This document shows positions 10,693 through 21,508 of a stretch of DNA of 64,000 nt, piece after piece. Made by a program: the position numbers and the translations under genes. The notes below the pieces were generated by a model. It was not told the DNA's origin. It searched no databases and saw nothing but the letters and a program-made list of their open reading frames with translations. Within the stretch, counting starts at the first letter, position 1, and each line of letters opens with the position of its first letter. Source of the stretch: Paracamarosporium sp. OC-R06-R3 (lineage: Eukaryota > Ascomycota > Dothideomycetes > Pleosporales > Didymosphaeriaceae); contig JACVRA010000113.1 in assembly GCA_019828545.1 (NCBI GenBank), forward strand, positions 62,001-126,000. The letters are read 5' to 3'.

Positions 10693-11505
10693 TCATCTCC
10701 GTGCTCCACTGTCTAGAAAACTCCGAGGCAGAGCAGGCCTTCCACCCGCCGAAGAAGTAACACTAGGAACTGACGAAATAATGCTCACTCTATCTCTAGG
10801 AATTTCTGGCGACCACCCAACTACACTCCCGCTCCTCGTCGATCCAATAGTGCTGTCTTTCCTTACATTCAGCGCATCCGGTTTCGGACCAGCGTGACGA
10901 GCGTCCACGTGCGTAGGGTCGGCAGCAGTACTACCTCCATCGCCACTCGTAGGCTTCAAATGGTCCCAGAGGCCCTTTCGAGCATGCCTCTGTTGTTCCG
11001 TCTGTCCGTTTCTCATTTCCATCTCCAACATCACCAACTCCGCACCGCGACTCTGTCGGCGCTCTTTACGTTTCCGTTGCCGTCGCCTGCAATCGAGAAA
11101 GCACATACCGCAGCCGAGTAGGGAGAGTGAAACAATCACCACTATGCCGACGATAATTCCAATTTTGGCATCTTTGGGAAGCCCTTGATAAAACGAGCTT
11201 AGGTTCTCGTCCTCTGAGCCCGTGCTCGTTGGTCGAGCGGCTGCGATCGATGGCTGTTGTTGGTATGTCGCCGGTTGACCGTTTGCTCCTGTCGCTCCCG
11301 TCGGCACGTTCCAGCGTGAAGAGTCAGTGTCGGTCGGTCCAGTCGATTGGGCTTCGAATGTAGCATCGCCGAAGAGGTTCTCGAGGTCGGGAAGGGCTGA
11401 TCGTAGTGATAAAGGAGGCGCAATAGCTGTAATGATAGGCCCAGGAAGTTGGTGTGGGACTGGCTGTAGTACGGAAGGAAATGTACTCGTGTCTGCGTTA
11501 TCCAT
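10693..11505 (-). CDS. Single-pass membrane protein, 5' end uncertain
   Basis: Not recognised as a named family. From the first ATG in the open frame (11505) it gives 270 residues: a Ser/Thr/Pro/Gln-rich segment of about 130 residues, one membrane segment (I-G-I-I-V-G-I-V-V-I-V, about residues 139-161), then a strongly basic stop-transfer stretch (R-R-R-Q-R-K-R-K) and a Ser-rich cytosolic tail. This layout matches the many fungal cell-wall-sensor-like proteins whose outer part begins with a signal peptide and Cys-rich exons. The frame is open further upstream (to about 11577) and Cys-containing frames follow at 11600-11700 and 11804-11986, so I think one or more 5' exons are missing from this model. 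Start confidence is low; the 3' end is solid. Confidence 0.6.
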   Translation of the reverse strand: MDNADTSTFPSVLQPVPHQLPGPIITAIAPPLSLRSALPDLENLFGDATFEAQSTGPTDTDSSRWNVPTGATGANGQPATYQQQPSIAAARPTSTGSEDENLSSFYQGLPKDAKIGIIVGIVVIVSLSLLGCGMCFLDCRRRQRKRKERRQSRGAELVMLEMEMRNGQTEQQRHARKGLWDHLKPTSGDGGSTAADPTHVDARHAGPKPDALNVRKDSTIGSTRSGSVVGWSPEIPRDRVSIISSVPSVTSSAGGRPALPRSFLDSGARR

Positions 11506-12162
11506 CTTCGAGCCGTCGACTCGTGATAGTGTTGACAAGAACGTGATAAAGACGCAGTATGAGCCGCCGGTCGAGTACTTGTTCAGTCAACAGCCGCACA
11601 CCATGCGTAGTTGAGATAAGGTTCACTATCTGAGGTGTACCCTGCAGGGTAATAACCACATATGACACACCGAATCCTAGAGGTTCCGTATACTCGGGCG
11701 AAAATGTTTAGTACATGCGAGTGATCCACTTGCAGCCGCGAGCGAGGAAGCAATTTGGGGCTAAAGGATCTGACCGTTAAGTAGCCCATAGATATACTTT
11801 AGGTTAAAGACGCAGAGGACTTGCCGGATACTCATTCAAGTCAAGACCATGGCAATTGGGATGGTGGCACAGAAATGCAGCAACGGGAGGTCCGTATGTA
11901 TGGGCGACGATCTCTCCCTTCTGGCCCGAAGCGTCTACCCAACAAAAGCCATTGGTTGCGATGCAACTACGTGGGTACCGATGCATGACACACAGTCAAT
12001 CTCCACATTATTTGATTCGGAATATAGTTGTCATGCCTGTACAGATCAGAGAATACGTGGTGATCACACGCCACTTCCGCAGCCTATTATTCTACGCGAC
12101 GATCATCATTCCTCAATACCGCCAAGTTGGCTGCTTGCGAGACGAGACATGCATGCACATAC
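11506..12162. other. Unresolved 5' region of the membrane protein gene
   Basis: Minus-strand frames with Cys-rich, protein-like translation occur at about 11804-11986 and 11583-11700, but none starts with a recognisable signal peptide and I could not join them by good splice sites. The part next to 12162 is the 3' flank of the CHL1 helicase. Confidence 0.35.
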
Positions 12163-14915
12163 TTATGAATGTTTCCCCGCGAAAAACGCACCTAGATGTT
12201 TTTCCACCTCTCGCGTCCCCGTCCCATTCGTCAGGCTATTCCGGATCCACCCGGGCAACTTAGCCTGAATTCGCGGCGCGCCGAATCGTCGGTCGAGCAT
12301 AAGGATTGCTGCATAGTCTCCACGGTGTCGAATCGCTCGTCCCACACTCTGGTTCACGGCGCGCATGCATACGTTCTCGTAGAAGTCGCGCGCAGCCGCT
12401 TTGCCATCGCGCCCCTGACTTATTGCCTTGTTGGAGACGTACTGCATTTTTGCTTTCCATTCTGCAGAGTGTGGGTTTGGGAATGGCAGCCCAATCACAA
12501 CCACTGCACGGCCCAAGGCATCACTGAAATTGATGCCCTCAGATAGTGTGCCACCAATTACGGCAAAGAGGACCGCTCCGCGACCTTTACCCAAATCAAT
12601 GGCGCTACTGTATGCGCCCAAGACCGAATCTCTTGCGTCGTCGTTCGCGGCTGAAATATTGTCTGACAGTGCTTGACTACGCTGCTCAAGAAAGATAGGC
12701 TTGATGTTATCGATGGCATCCCAGAGCGAGGCCGATGCCGACGACGGCGTAGAGCGTATACGTTTCCAGGTGGCAGTACACGTATCTAGGTAGGAGTAGC
12801 TCGGGAAGAAAACCACCACACCGTCTGGTACATGTTGTACAAGACTCAAGACGGTATATGCAAGGTCGATCATCTTACCATGCGGTCAGCTAGCGTACCC
12901 GTCTGCAGCAATGAGATTCTTACCATCTGTTCCGAGCTACGCCCCTCGAAAGTAAAGTCAAACTCATTTCCCCGTAAGGACCGAACAATCGGAACTGCGA
13001 GCAAACTCGAGGGCGGTATAACATGACCACAGGAAAGGGTCATGATTTTTGAACGGTCCATATAGGAAAATAGGTGGTCTTCGTAGTCACTCATCTGAAG
13101 ATGGTTAGCTCCGGGTGCACACAAGTAGCTTTTCGTGTAGGATTGGCATACCGGAGACATGGTGCCTCCTGCTAGAACAACGGCTCGGGCATCCTCTACC
13201 ACCTCCCTGAAGTGGAAGGTTGGGTCCAAAAGCATGTATTTTAGCGTCATGCTAGCTGCCTCTTCTGACGAGTAGAAAAAGCGACCCTCTTCCGAAGGAT
13301 TCATCAACGCCATGAGAAAGGCTTGAACATGTGTCAGAACAGGTATGGTCACTCTTGGGCCTCGATCTCCGTTGCCTGTCTCGCTTCGATCTCGCATCTG
13401 GGCTGCATATGTGGTATAGCCATCAACTTTACGAGCCAAGCGGCTTTCCTGTAGATATGCATTGAGCTTGTAAACATTGATTTGGTCAAGTCCTTTTCCT
13501 GTTAGTAAGGCACGAATGTCAACAATACCATCCGGAGTCTTTGAATCAGACGTCTTCAGTTGGAGGTATGCGATAATGGAGTCAATCAATCGAAGGATCT
13601 GCGCAACGTAAACCCTGTTTTTGCCTTTGAGCTTGTTGCGAAACTTTTGGAGGTATATCGTGAGCTGGGTGCGAGCTTCTTGAACCTGATGGAGAGTTAC
13701 AGAGGCTGAATATATTCCCGCTATCGCATCCATCAGGTTATGCGCTTCGTCAATGATGACAATGTGGTCTTTGAGCGATAGATCAAGCGCTTCACGAGCA
13801 GATTTCTGAAGTAGTAAAGGATATGGAAGCGTGACGATCTAAGCGCGTCAATGCCGTTTTTCACAGTGAATCGACTGGGGTCTCACCTCGCAATATCTTG
13901 TGGCTGGGCGCGAAGCATAATACGGACATATGCCGAGCTTCTTACCCAGCACGCCCAGATCTTCGATATCCCTGACCTTTGCTAGTGCATGATCGCGAAA
14001 TTCATTCACTAAAGCTTCGTTCTCCTTGCTTGGCAGAAACGGACACTTACACTCGGATAAAGTGTTGGGTTGTTGCAATTCCATGCATCGCTCATTGATA
14101 GCGGTCGCATTCCGGAGCTTGCTGACTTTTGGGTTGATGCAAAGGTTCTTACGCGAGCCTAAGGTGAGGTGTTTGACATCTTCTGTCAGTGTAGCTTCAC
14201 CGGCTGCCTGAGTGTCCACTTCGGGAGCTACAGCTGGTGGCATCTTGATACGGCTGAGCTCGCTCGAAAACTGTGTGAGCTGAGAATGCGTCCTAGAACA
14301 GAAGAAAACCTTGATCTCGTCCGGGATCTCGTCCACATCGTCCTCTTTTGGCTTGACTGAATAGCCCATTTGTTCCAGTAGCGCCTCGTTTTCTGCAGAC
14401 AGTCCTGTTTCGTTGAAAGCGCGTGGCTTGTGACGGCTAGTACGATCTTCATCACTCTCGTAGTCATTCAAAGCGAACTGCGCTTCATCTGCATCGTCGA
14501 ATGGGTCATTAGCTGCTGTCTTTTGTCGCTTGTATACCGGTTCTCCGTTTGTATAGCGGTCTTTGACTTTCTTCTCCCTAGCTTTGATCTTGGCGATGCG
14601 ACTTTCGAGATGCTGTTTTCGGGCAAGAGCTGCTTGCTTTTTTTGTTTACGAGCATGCTCCAAGATCCACGCCGGCTCGTCACTGTTTCCGGCATCCGCC
14701 ACGAAGCCATCTTCGAGGTTTCGTCTTTTGTAGTCGCGCAGCCAGGTCAACGACCCGCAGATGAGGCTAAGCGATTTGCCGGTTCCAGTGGGAGATTCTA
14801 GTATGCCAACTTTACCATGCTCCAAGCAGTCGTAAACAGCATTCATGAATTGCTTCTGGATTTCGTATGGTTCATACGGATGATGGAAGTCTCGCTCGTC
14901 CTTTACGTCTTGCAT
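12163..14915 (-). CDS. CHL1: CHL1/DDX11-type iron-sulphur DNA helicase, three exons
   Basis: Superfamily 2 5'-3' DNA helicase of the XPD/FANCJ group acting in sister-chromatid cohesion and fork repair. Exons 14915-13887, 13838-12924, 12873-12163, giving 884 residues. Start chosen at 14915 because the protein then begins M-Q-D-V-K-D-E-R-D-F-H-H-P-Y, as CHL1 proteins do; the frame is open upstream but that part is unlike the family. Seen: Walker A S-P-T-G-T-G-K-S (41-48), a charged insert, four Fe-S cysteines (in L-C-I-N, E-R-C-M, K-C-P-F and I-C-P-Y-Y) just before the first intron, D-E-A-H (373-376), and C-terminal motif VI Q-S-V-G-R-A-I-R-H. No broken motif. Diverges from AIP1. Confidence 0.94.
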
Positions 14916-15509
14916 GGTGCATGGTGCATGGCACTGGGCGGTGTGACAAGGTGCGACGACAGTGTGAGCTTGAGCTGGACGCGACGTGACAGCGCGTCTG
15001 GTTGCTAGCGTGATCACGTGAGCAAACCCAAGCCCTGGAGCCATCGAGGCCCATTGCGAATTGATTCTCGGAACGAGCCTTGCGGCCAAGCGATCGCCGT
15101 GTCGATTCTGGGGTTGTATGGTACACGGAAGGGAAGGGCGGGCCTCTCAAGCTTCGTGATTGGAGCATAACGCATTGCTGCGTCTATGCGACACTGAACG
15201 TTTGCTGGGCAAGGTGACCGCATCCTTCGCCTCATGAACCGGTTTCCAGATGATCGATTGACCTTTCGTGTGCTTCTACGACCTGCACAGTGTGTTCGTG
15301 CTCCAGACACATCTGCCAACAACGGTACGCTGCACCAGCTCAGTGAGCTGCAGGGACCAGCCCCGCCAACCGAGGGGCTGATTGCACGTTGAAACAGGAG
15401 CTCTGACGCAAGCCGCCAACCTTGCCATTACAACACCTCCAAAGACGTGCACATTTCTCCCCAACACAAACCCTTCCTCAGCAACCTCTCGTAAGCACGC
15501 GCCTGCTCA
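14916..15509. promoter_or_regulatory. Divergent promoter, CHL1 / AIP1
   Basis: No gene seen in about 600 bases between the two starts. Frames on the minus strand merely extend the helicase exon upstream of its likely start. Confidence 0.45.
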
Positions 15510-17521
15510 ATGTCACTTGTTTCCGGTAAAACGTGCAAGCTCGCCTGCGAAGCAAACCGACGCTGACGGACACAGACGCCATCTGGGCCGCGTCGCCCAC
15601 CACTGCACGAGGACAGCCAACACCGCTCTCTTCAGACCCCAAGGGCGAGCGGATAGCATACGCGGTATGCAAGCCCACGCATGCACGGCCGGCGGGACAG
15701 CCTCGAATTCTGACGAACCGCTATAGGCTGGCAAGTCCGTCTTCCTACGATCCATCGACGACCCCGCCATCAGTAAACAGTACACACAACACACCGCCCA
15801 AACCACAGTCGCGCGCTTTGCACCATCTGGCTTCTATGTTGCTAGTGGAGACGCGTCGGGCACAGTTCGTGTATGGGACTGCGTGGGCGAGGGAGCCACA
15901 AAGGGTATGATCTGGCCAAGCTGCGTCATGGCGCAAGGCAGCATCTAGGGTCATAAAAGAGTGAGGCTGACGAGCAACAGGCGAGTACCACATCATTGCA
16001 GGACGCATCAACGACCTAGCATGGGACGGAGACTCGCAGCGTATCATTGCGGTGGGTGACGGCAAGGAGCGATTTGGGCACTGCATCACAGCCGACAGCG
16101 GCAACAGTGTGGGAGAGATATCGGGGCACTCGTCGCAGATCAACACCGTTTCCATCCGCCAGCAACGACCTCTCCGCGCTGCCACAGGGTCCGATGACAC
16201 AAGCCTCGTCTTCTACCACGGCGCTCCCTTCAAATTTAACACCAGCCTCAGAGGGCAACACAACCGCTTCGTCTTCGGGACTGCATTCGCACCCGATGGC
16301 TCCGTATTCGCCAGTGTAGGTGCAGACAAGCGTATCTGGCTATACGACGGAAAGACGGGAGAGGCCAAGGGCCAAATTGGCGAAGGCGTGCACACCGGCA
16401 GCATCTTTGGCATCTCCTGGGCAAAAGACTCGAAGCGGTTTGTAACGGCAAGCGCGGACCAGACGGTCCGTATATGGGATCCGGAAGCCGGCAAGGCCAT
16501 CCAGACATGGAGGATGGGCGAGGAGGGCGTCCCCAGTGTCCCGGACCAACAAGTGGGCGTGGTCTGGCCCACCGGTCGCAGTGACGGTCTTATCGTCAGT
16601 GTCGATCTAGAAGGTAATCTCAATTATTTGGTCGACGGGAATCCCAATCCGACACGCGTGGTCCGTGGTCATCAAAAGAACATCACGGCCGCGGCCTTGT
16701 CGGGTTCTACATTCTTTACTGGCAGTTACGATGGCCGGATACTCGCGTGGGACACAGAGGCAGGTGTTGCAGACAAGGTTGACGGCGACAGTCATTCCAA
16801 CTACGTGGCAGGCCTCGTGCCCTCCGACTCGAAGAACGAGGCTAACGTGCTCAGCGTTGGCTGGGATGATACTTTGCGTTCTATTTCCGTCCAGAACAAG
16901 ATCTTCACAGGCGCTGCTAATGAGCTCAAGTTTCAGCCTAAAGGTGTAGCAGCAGCGTCGAATATCGTTCTCGTCCCCTCTTCCGATGCGATCATCGTGT
17001 ACTCGGATGGGAACAAGGCGAGCTCGTTATCCGTCAAATATACTCCTACAGCCATAGCTGCACATGGCTCTAAAGTCGCTGTGGGAGGCGATGACAAGCT
17101 GGTGCACATTTATACGTTGTCCGGCACAGAGCTCAAAGATATTAGCGTGGAGCTGCGTCGCGCTACGGCACCGATATCAGCTCTAGCATTCTCTGCATCG
17201 GGCGACAAGATTGCAGCGGGTGCGAACAATGGAAAGATATATGCATTTGAAGCTTCAGGCGACTGGAAAATTATCACGGATAGGTGGTCTGCACACACTG
17301 CACGCATCACTGCTCTTGCGTGGGATGGCGACGCAAAGTTCGTAGCGAGCGGCTCACTCGACACGAACGTCATGGTGTGGAGTGTAGACGACCCTGGTAA
17401 GCGGATCAAGGCTATGAATGCACACAAAGACGGTGTCACTGGTGTTGCGTGGGAATCGTCAGGCAAGGTACTATCCGCTGGTGGTGATTCCAGCGTGAAG
17501 GTTTGGAAGCTGACAGGCTGA
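15510..17521 (+). CDS. AIP1: Actin-interacting protein 1 (WD-repeat), four exons
   Basis: Works with cofilin to disassemble actin filaments; double seven-bladed WD propeller. Exons 15510-15525, 15576-15664, 15727-15904, 15981-17521, giving 607 residues (yeast protein about 615). The first exon is only 16 bases (M-S-L-V-S plus one base) and is supported by the join to D-A-I-W-A-A-S-P, the normal AIP1 N-terminus, and by a good branch point (GCTGAC). Seen: [10 protein letters not shown] and T-V-A-R-F-A-P-S-G in blade 1, [11 protein letters not shown] and [11 protein letters not shown], then a series of W-D or equivalent blade ends to the C-terminal V-K-V-W-K-L-T-G. Cytosolic, at actin patches. 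Confidence 0.95.
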
Positions 17522-17959
17522 ACGGACGGGAGGACCACACTGGCAATGCTTGTCGATAAGCATGCTGAAGCTACCATGCAGATAGCTACAGATGTAGTAA
17601 GCGGTGTACGGGCGTGAAATGTGAGGCGAGCGAGGCCTACCCAGTCATACGAGCTTTACGATTCGCATACGGCCTCTGGCCGTGTAGTGTGTGACCTTTC
17701 TCCCGCATAGCATGTGAAGGAGTGACTCGCTCCCTGCGAATACGTGCCATGTCGCGTCAGATATTTGCCCGGTCTGCCTCGTCGAATAATCGCGCAAGAA
17801 GGCTGTGGCTTGCCAAGTGCACCTTGCCCTTGGATCAGAGAGCATACATACGTCGTTCCTCCCACTTCTTCTTCAGACTGCCCCTCCCCACAACATCCAA
17901 CCACCCTGTTACGGCTTACTGCTTCTTGCACCACCCTTCTCTCAAACGAGTCCCTACCC
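17522..17959. other. Intergenic, AIP1 3' end to C2H2 gene promoter
   Basis: No gene seen. The frame of the next gene is open upstream of its ATG from about 17744, but the Met at 17960 begins the Asn/Gln/Ser-rich character, so I take the upstream part as leader; it is C-rich from about 17860. Confidence 0.45.
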
Positions 17960-18392
17960 ATGGAGAACTCGTTCAATTCGTTTGACCATCGTGCTTTTCA
18001 CGGCTTCCAGCAGAACTATCATGTCGACAACAACCATCTGGACATCTTTGGTCAGCAGCAGCACCAACAGCACAACCAACAGCGGCAGGCGTTGTCGCCC
18101 GGCCAGCCGAGATCTCGCGGCTCTAGCTACACCGGTTCACCCACCTCGCCTGCCTCTGTTCACCGGCCTGCCGTGTCTCAGCCTTCTTCAATTCGGCTGC
18201 AGCCTGGCTACCTTCCTACCGGTGCGACCGGGGCCCTGCAATCAGCAACCTCACCCGTTTCTCCGGCGTATGGGCAGCCTGAATCCGAGTCGATGACTTC
18301 TGATTTCGATTATGGATACGATGGAAGATACGGTGGCATGCCAATGCATGATGAAAACACCATGTTAAGATCGAGGAACAACTCAGAATTGT
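17960..18392 (+). CDS. N-terminal exon of a C2H2 regulator (partial)
   Basis: Starts M-E-N-S-F-N-S-F-D and codes about 144 residues rich in Gln, Ser, Pro, Gly and Tyr, with Q-Q-Q-H-Q-Q-H and repeated S-P-T-S/S-P-V-S motifs: a disordered activation-type region. It ends at a perfect donor (GTAAGT, 18393). I infer that it belongs with the zinc-finger exons at 19.8-20.4 kb because nothing else follows on this strand and the composition suits a transcription factor. What lies between is unresolved: no acceptor downstream gives a clean frame. It could be an intact gene with several introns, or a gene broken in the middle. Confidence 0.6.
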
Positions 18393-19804
18393 AAGTGCTC
18401 TTTAACATTTGTGAAATTACTGGAGATAGATGAACATTATGCCATGGACTGGACTGGAAGCCTAATCCTATGGACCTTACCATAAGTGGATGGATATTCT
18501 CCGTTGTGGACACCTGGACGCTGACCCATTACCTGGACGCAGCTATCACGAGGCTTATAGCTGTACCCCGCAGTTGCCTGGACTTTCTGGCTCCTTATCC
18601 TACGCACCGCGTTCTCTCCGCACCGCGACATGGAATGTTTTCATTTGGTCCTACCATGTCCATTGCTACATTGTATAAGACTCTTTATCGGCAAAGTCAA
18701 ACCACTGCGACGCTTATGTGTCTTCATGGGGAACAGCCTAAGATGAAACGCCTTTTTCAGTACGACATAGCCCCCGAGCTTCAGTTTCCTATACACGAAT
18801 GTAGCCAGATGGACGAACCTGTGCAGAATTAGGCTTGTACTGGATGGGCCCTGCCTTCATCGAGCATTCTATACCGTCGATTGCGAAGTTGAGTCACCTT
18901 ACCTTTTGCGGTCAAGGATTATCGCATCTCGACATTGTGATACTTCCCCAAGCTTGGATACTTCAACGTTAGATGTTGAGCAGACTTTCCCAAGGGCATT
19001 ACCAGCCTTCCTATTACGTGGATTTTCAAGGGTCGCGCCAAAACGGATCCAAGTTCCGACCGGAACCCGGATATCTCACCTTGGTCTCACATCAGCTGGA
19101 TTGTTCTAAACATCAGGTACAGTATGGCAAGCACGTATCGAATTTATCTCGGATCAGGTAGGTTTTCTTGAATACTTTCACCATCAACTGCACAACTCCG
19201 AGATTTCAGTCTCACTCTTGTTCAAGACGTACAGAATCAATGTCATCGTTACGCGACCCGCGGATCTTTTCCTTGTGTGGGTTTCGTTGTTTCAGGCCTT
19301 CAAGTTGTGCACTTTTCTCAATTTTCCGACGTAGGGAGTCTTCTGTCTGCCCTTCTTGTGTCACGACTCGACCGGGGTTCCTTCATTCTAAGCACAGATT
19401 GATTGACATTTATTCGACCCTACGACACCGTCCACTTCACCACTCAACCAATTGGAGCGGGCGTATCAAGACCCCCTGCACTAATGTACAGTGGTGAACT
19501 ACGACGCGTTCTTGGACCATACTTCCTAACAACCCACGGTCTAAAGAAGTCGACCTCGTTATAGAGCACTACTTCCGAAGTAGTGTCGGTTATAATCCGT
19601 CTATCATTGACGAAGTACGTTAATTCTTCGTACTCATCTTCCATGACATGGCCCTGAGGTCCCATGATCACCACTGGATTGCCAATTGTGGGCGTATTCC
19701 AGTAGGGAAAGGTTCTCCTTCCCTGTCGGAATACGCTATGTCAGCCCTTGACACAACAACGATCTTCCCGGAGTTTCTTCCTCATTGGATATTATATTTG
19801 GTCA
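18393..19804. other. Coding-like but interrupted region inside the C2H2 locus
   Basis: Plus-strand frame 1 from about 18430 to 19828 has some eight stops in roughly 465 codons, well below the chance rate, and includes protein-like stretches such as P-G-R-S-Y-H-E-A-Y, P-Q-L-P-G-L-S-G-S-L-S-Y-A-P and S-Q-G-H-Y-Q-P-S-Y-Y. Six of the seven stops inspected to 19500 are TAA or TAG, each one C-to-T change from a Gln codon. Other frames carry short coding-like pieces too, and an acidic protein-like frame lies on the minus strand at 19444-19740. I cannot assemble a gene; a decayed middle of the regulator gene is the best guess. Confidence 0.35.
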
Positions 19805-20448
19805 GCGATCTCCATTACGAATTCTAACTATAGAAGTAACAGTATAGCCCATCAAATTCCCACGCCGCGACGCTCAACCGTAGGTTCGATTAATCAGCCA
19901 GGCCTGCACTATCAGCACGACATGTCTCTCGCTGGGTTATCTGAGTAAGTCGAAATCAGGTTAACTCAACGTTCTCTAGTGCTAAAGTTGCAAGCTCTGT
20001 TTATTCGAACGCCCCCGCGACGATGACTACACAATCGCCACTTGTCTCGCCACATACCTCGTCCTCGTTCTTCGAAGCGACGCCCCCATCACCGCCTACC
20101 ACAGTTTCCAAAAAGCAGAAATCCGATCGCACTCAACGATCTGATACCGACGATGAACCAATCGGATTCGTCTATGTTGATAAAACAAAATTCAAATGCA
20201 GCAGCAGCGACTGCAAGGAAATCACGTTTGGTCGTATGGCAGACTTACGTAGGCACTACGAGCAAACACACGCTAAGAATGGCGTGCAATATTTCTGCAG
20301 TGTAAGCGGATGTTCCAGGTCTCATGCGCCGACAGGTGGAAGAGGGCGCAGTTTCGGCACACGAAAGGACAAAAGAGACGAGCACGAGAGAAACGTACAT
20401 AAGGTGCGTCCTCGTGAAGGCAGCTATTTTTCCAACGAGAGCATCTGA
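19805..20448 (+). CDS. C2H2 zinc-finger C-terminal exons (partial)
   Basis: DNA-binding end of a fungal C2H2 regulator. Exons about 19805-19944 and 19980-20448; the 35-base intron (GTAAGT...CTCTAG) is very short but gives the smooth join G-L-S-D-A-K-V-A-S-S-V-Y. After a Ser/Thr/Pro-rich linker come two fingers: F-K-C-S-S-S-D-C...R-R-H-Y-E-Q-T-H and Y-F-C-S-V-S-G-C...D-E-H-E-R-N-V-H, the second with a long basic G-G-R-G-R-S-F-G-T-R-K-D-K insert typical of this fungal group. The frame ends 18 residues after the last His at 20446-20448; a GTGCGT donor right after H-K could instead lead to another short exon. The 5' limit is not defined. Probably the same gene as the exon at 17960. Confidence 0.65.
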
Positions 20449-21508
20449 TGTCGCCACCCTCTTGATCGTTAAGTCCCTTACTGGCAAGTCGAGGCTTTAT
20501 GTTGACGATTATAAGCTTCACCCTTCAGCAATTTGACACTGTACACCCGCTGGAGCATACGTTTGTATAATGCATACATTTCGGCGTTCTGGATACACAA
20601 ACGGCTCTAATTACTCCATGGCTTTACTATCCCCAAAAAGGTTTTTAAAAATATATAGGTACCATAAGAACAGGAGTAATATGGTCAAGAGGTGGCGAGA
20701 CTTGAAGTATATCTACCAAAGGTACGGATATGCTGCTTAGATATTTCTCGTACCTAGGCACGGCTCTGGATTTGAGATGCCACTGCAAGCACGACCTCGA
20801 GGTTTTTGTTTTTTCGTCACCGCGTTTCTACGTATTTTTCTACTCGCATTTTTGGCATTGTGTTTCATGCATCAACACACGACTTGTATACTTTTCCTTT
20901 CACTACGATCCATTATGTACACTTCATCATATTAAAGCGTTCGGGTACTGGGGTTTTGTTAAGACGCGGCTGCAGTTCTCTTTTTATGTGTATGTTTTTG
21001 AGGCTGCCGACTTCGCAACTTTTTTTCATTCAGCTGTCTCTCTTTACGCTGTCTCCATATCATCAGGTGTACATGTAAGGCTGCGCATAAAGGTACAGTA
21101 CTGGCGCGGTTTTTTTTTAATCTTTCGCTATTATGTACCAGACCTCCATCGTTCTATTTCTTTATGTACGAGTTGCGTCAAGTAAGCTAGGACTGTATCG
21201 GATCTCGTTTGATTTGTTCGATTTTTAGGTAAGAGTTTCTACGGTACAAGGGTTTAGGTTGCCGGTGTGGCATCCAATTCCCAGAGCAATGCAATTGGTT
21301 TTAATCTATAAGCTCCAACGCAATCGTGAATGAACTCTATGGCGAAGACAGGTGAGCGAGGTACAATATCATGTGAAGCATTTAGTTTAATGGGAAACAA
21401 AACAGAGGCCTGTGGTTATTCAGAGAAAGGACATGGACTTAACAAGGAGGAAAAGAAAACTCTAGATGCATTAAAATAAACGCTCGAAGAAGCAACAGAA
21501 CAACCATC
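20449..21508. other. T-rich intergenic region
   Basis: No gene supported. The plus strand is T-rich from about 20640 to 21180 and carries long overlapping frames full of Phe, Tyr and Cys, which is the signature of biased composition and not of coding. Possibly a long 3' untranslated region of the C2H2 gene and the 3' flank of the lyase gene. Confidence 0.4.

Noticed and set aside
14916..15089. Upstream extension of the CHL1 frame by 58 codons
   Set aside because: The family N-terminus begins at the Met at 14915; the extension is basic, low in similarity and probably leader.
20730..21185. 151-codon open frame after the C2H2 gene
   Set aside because: Its translation is dominated by Phe, Tyr, Cys, Ser and His, as expected from T-rich DNA, and an equally long frame overlaps it.
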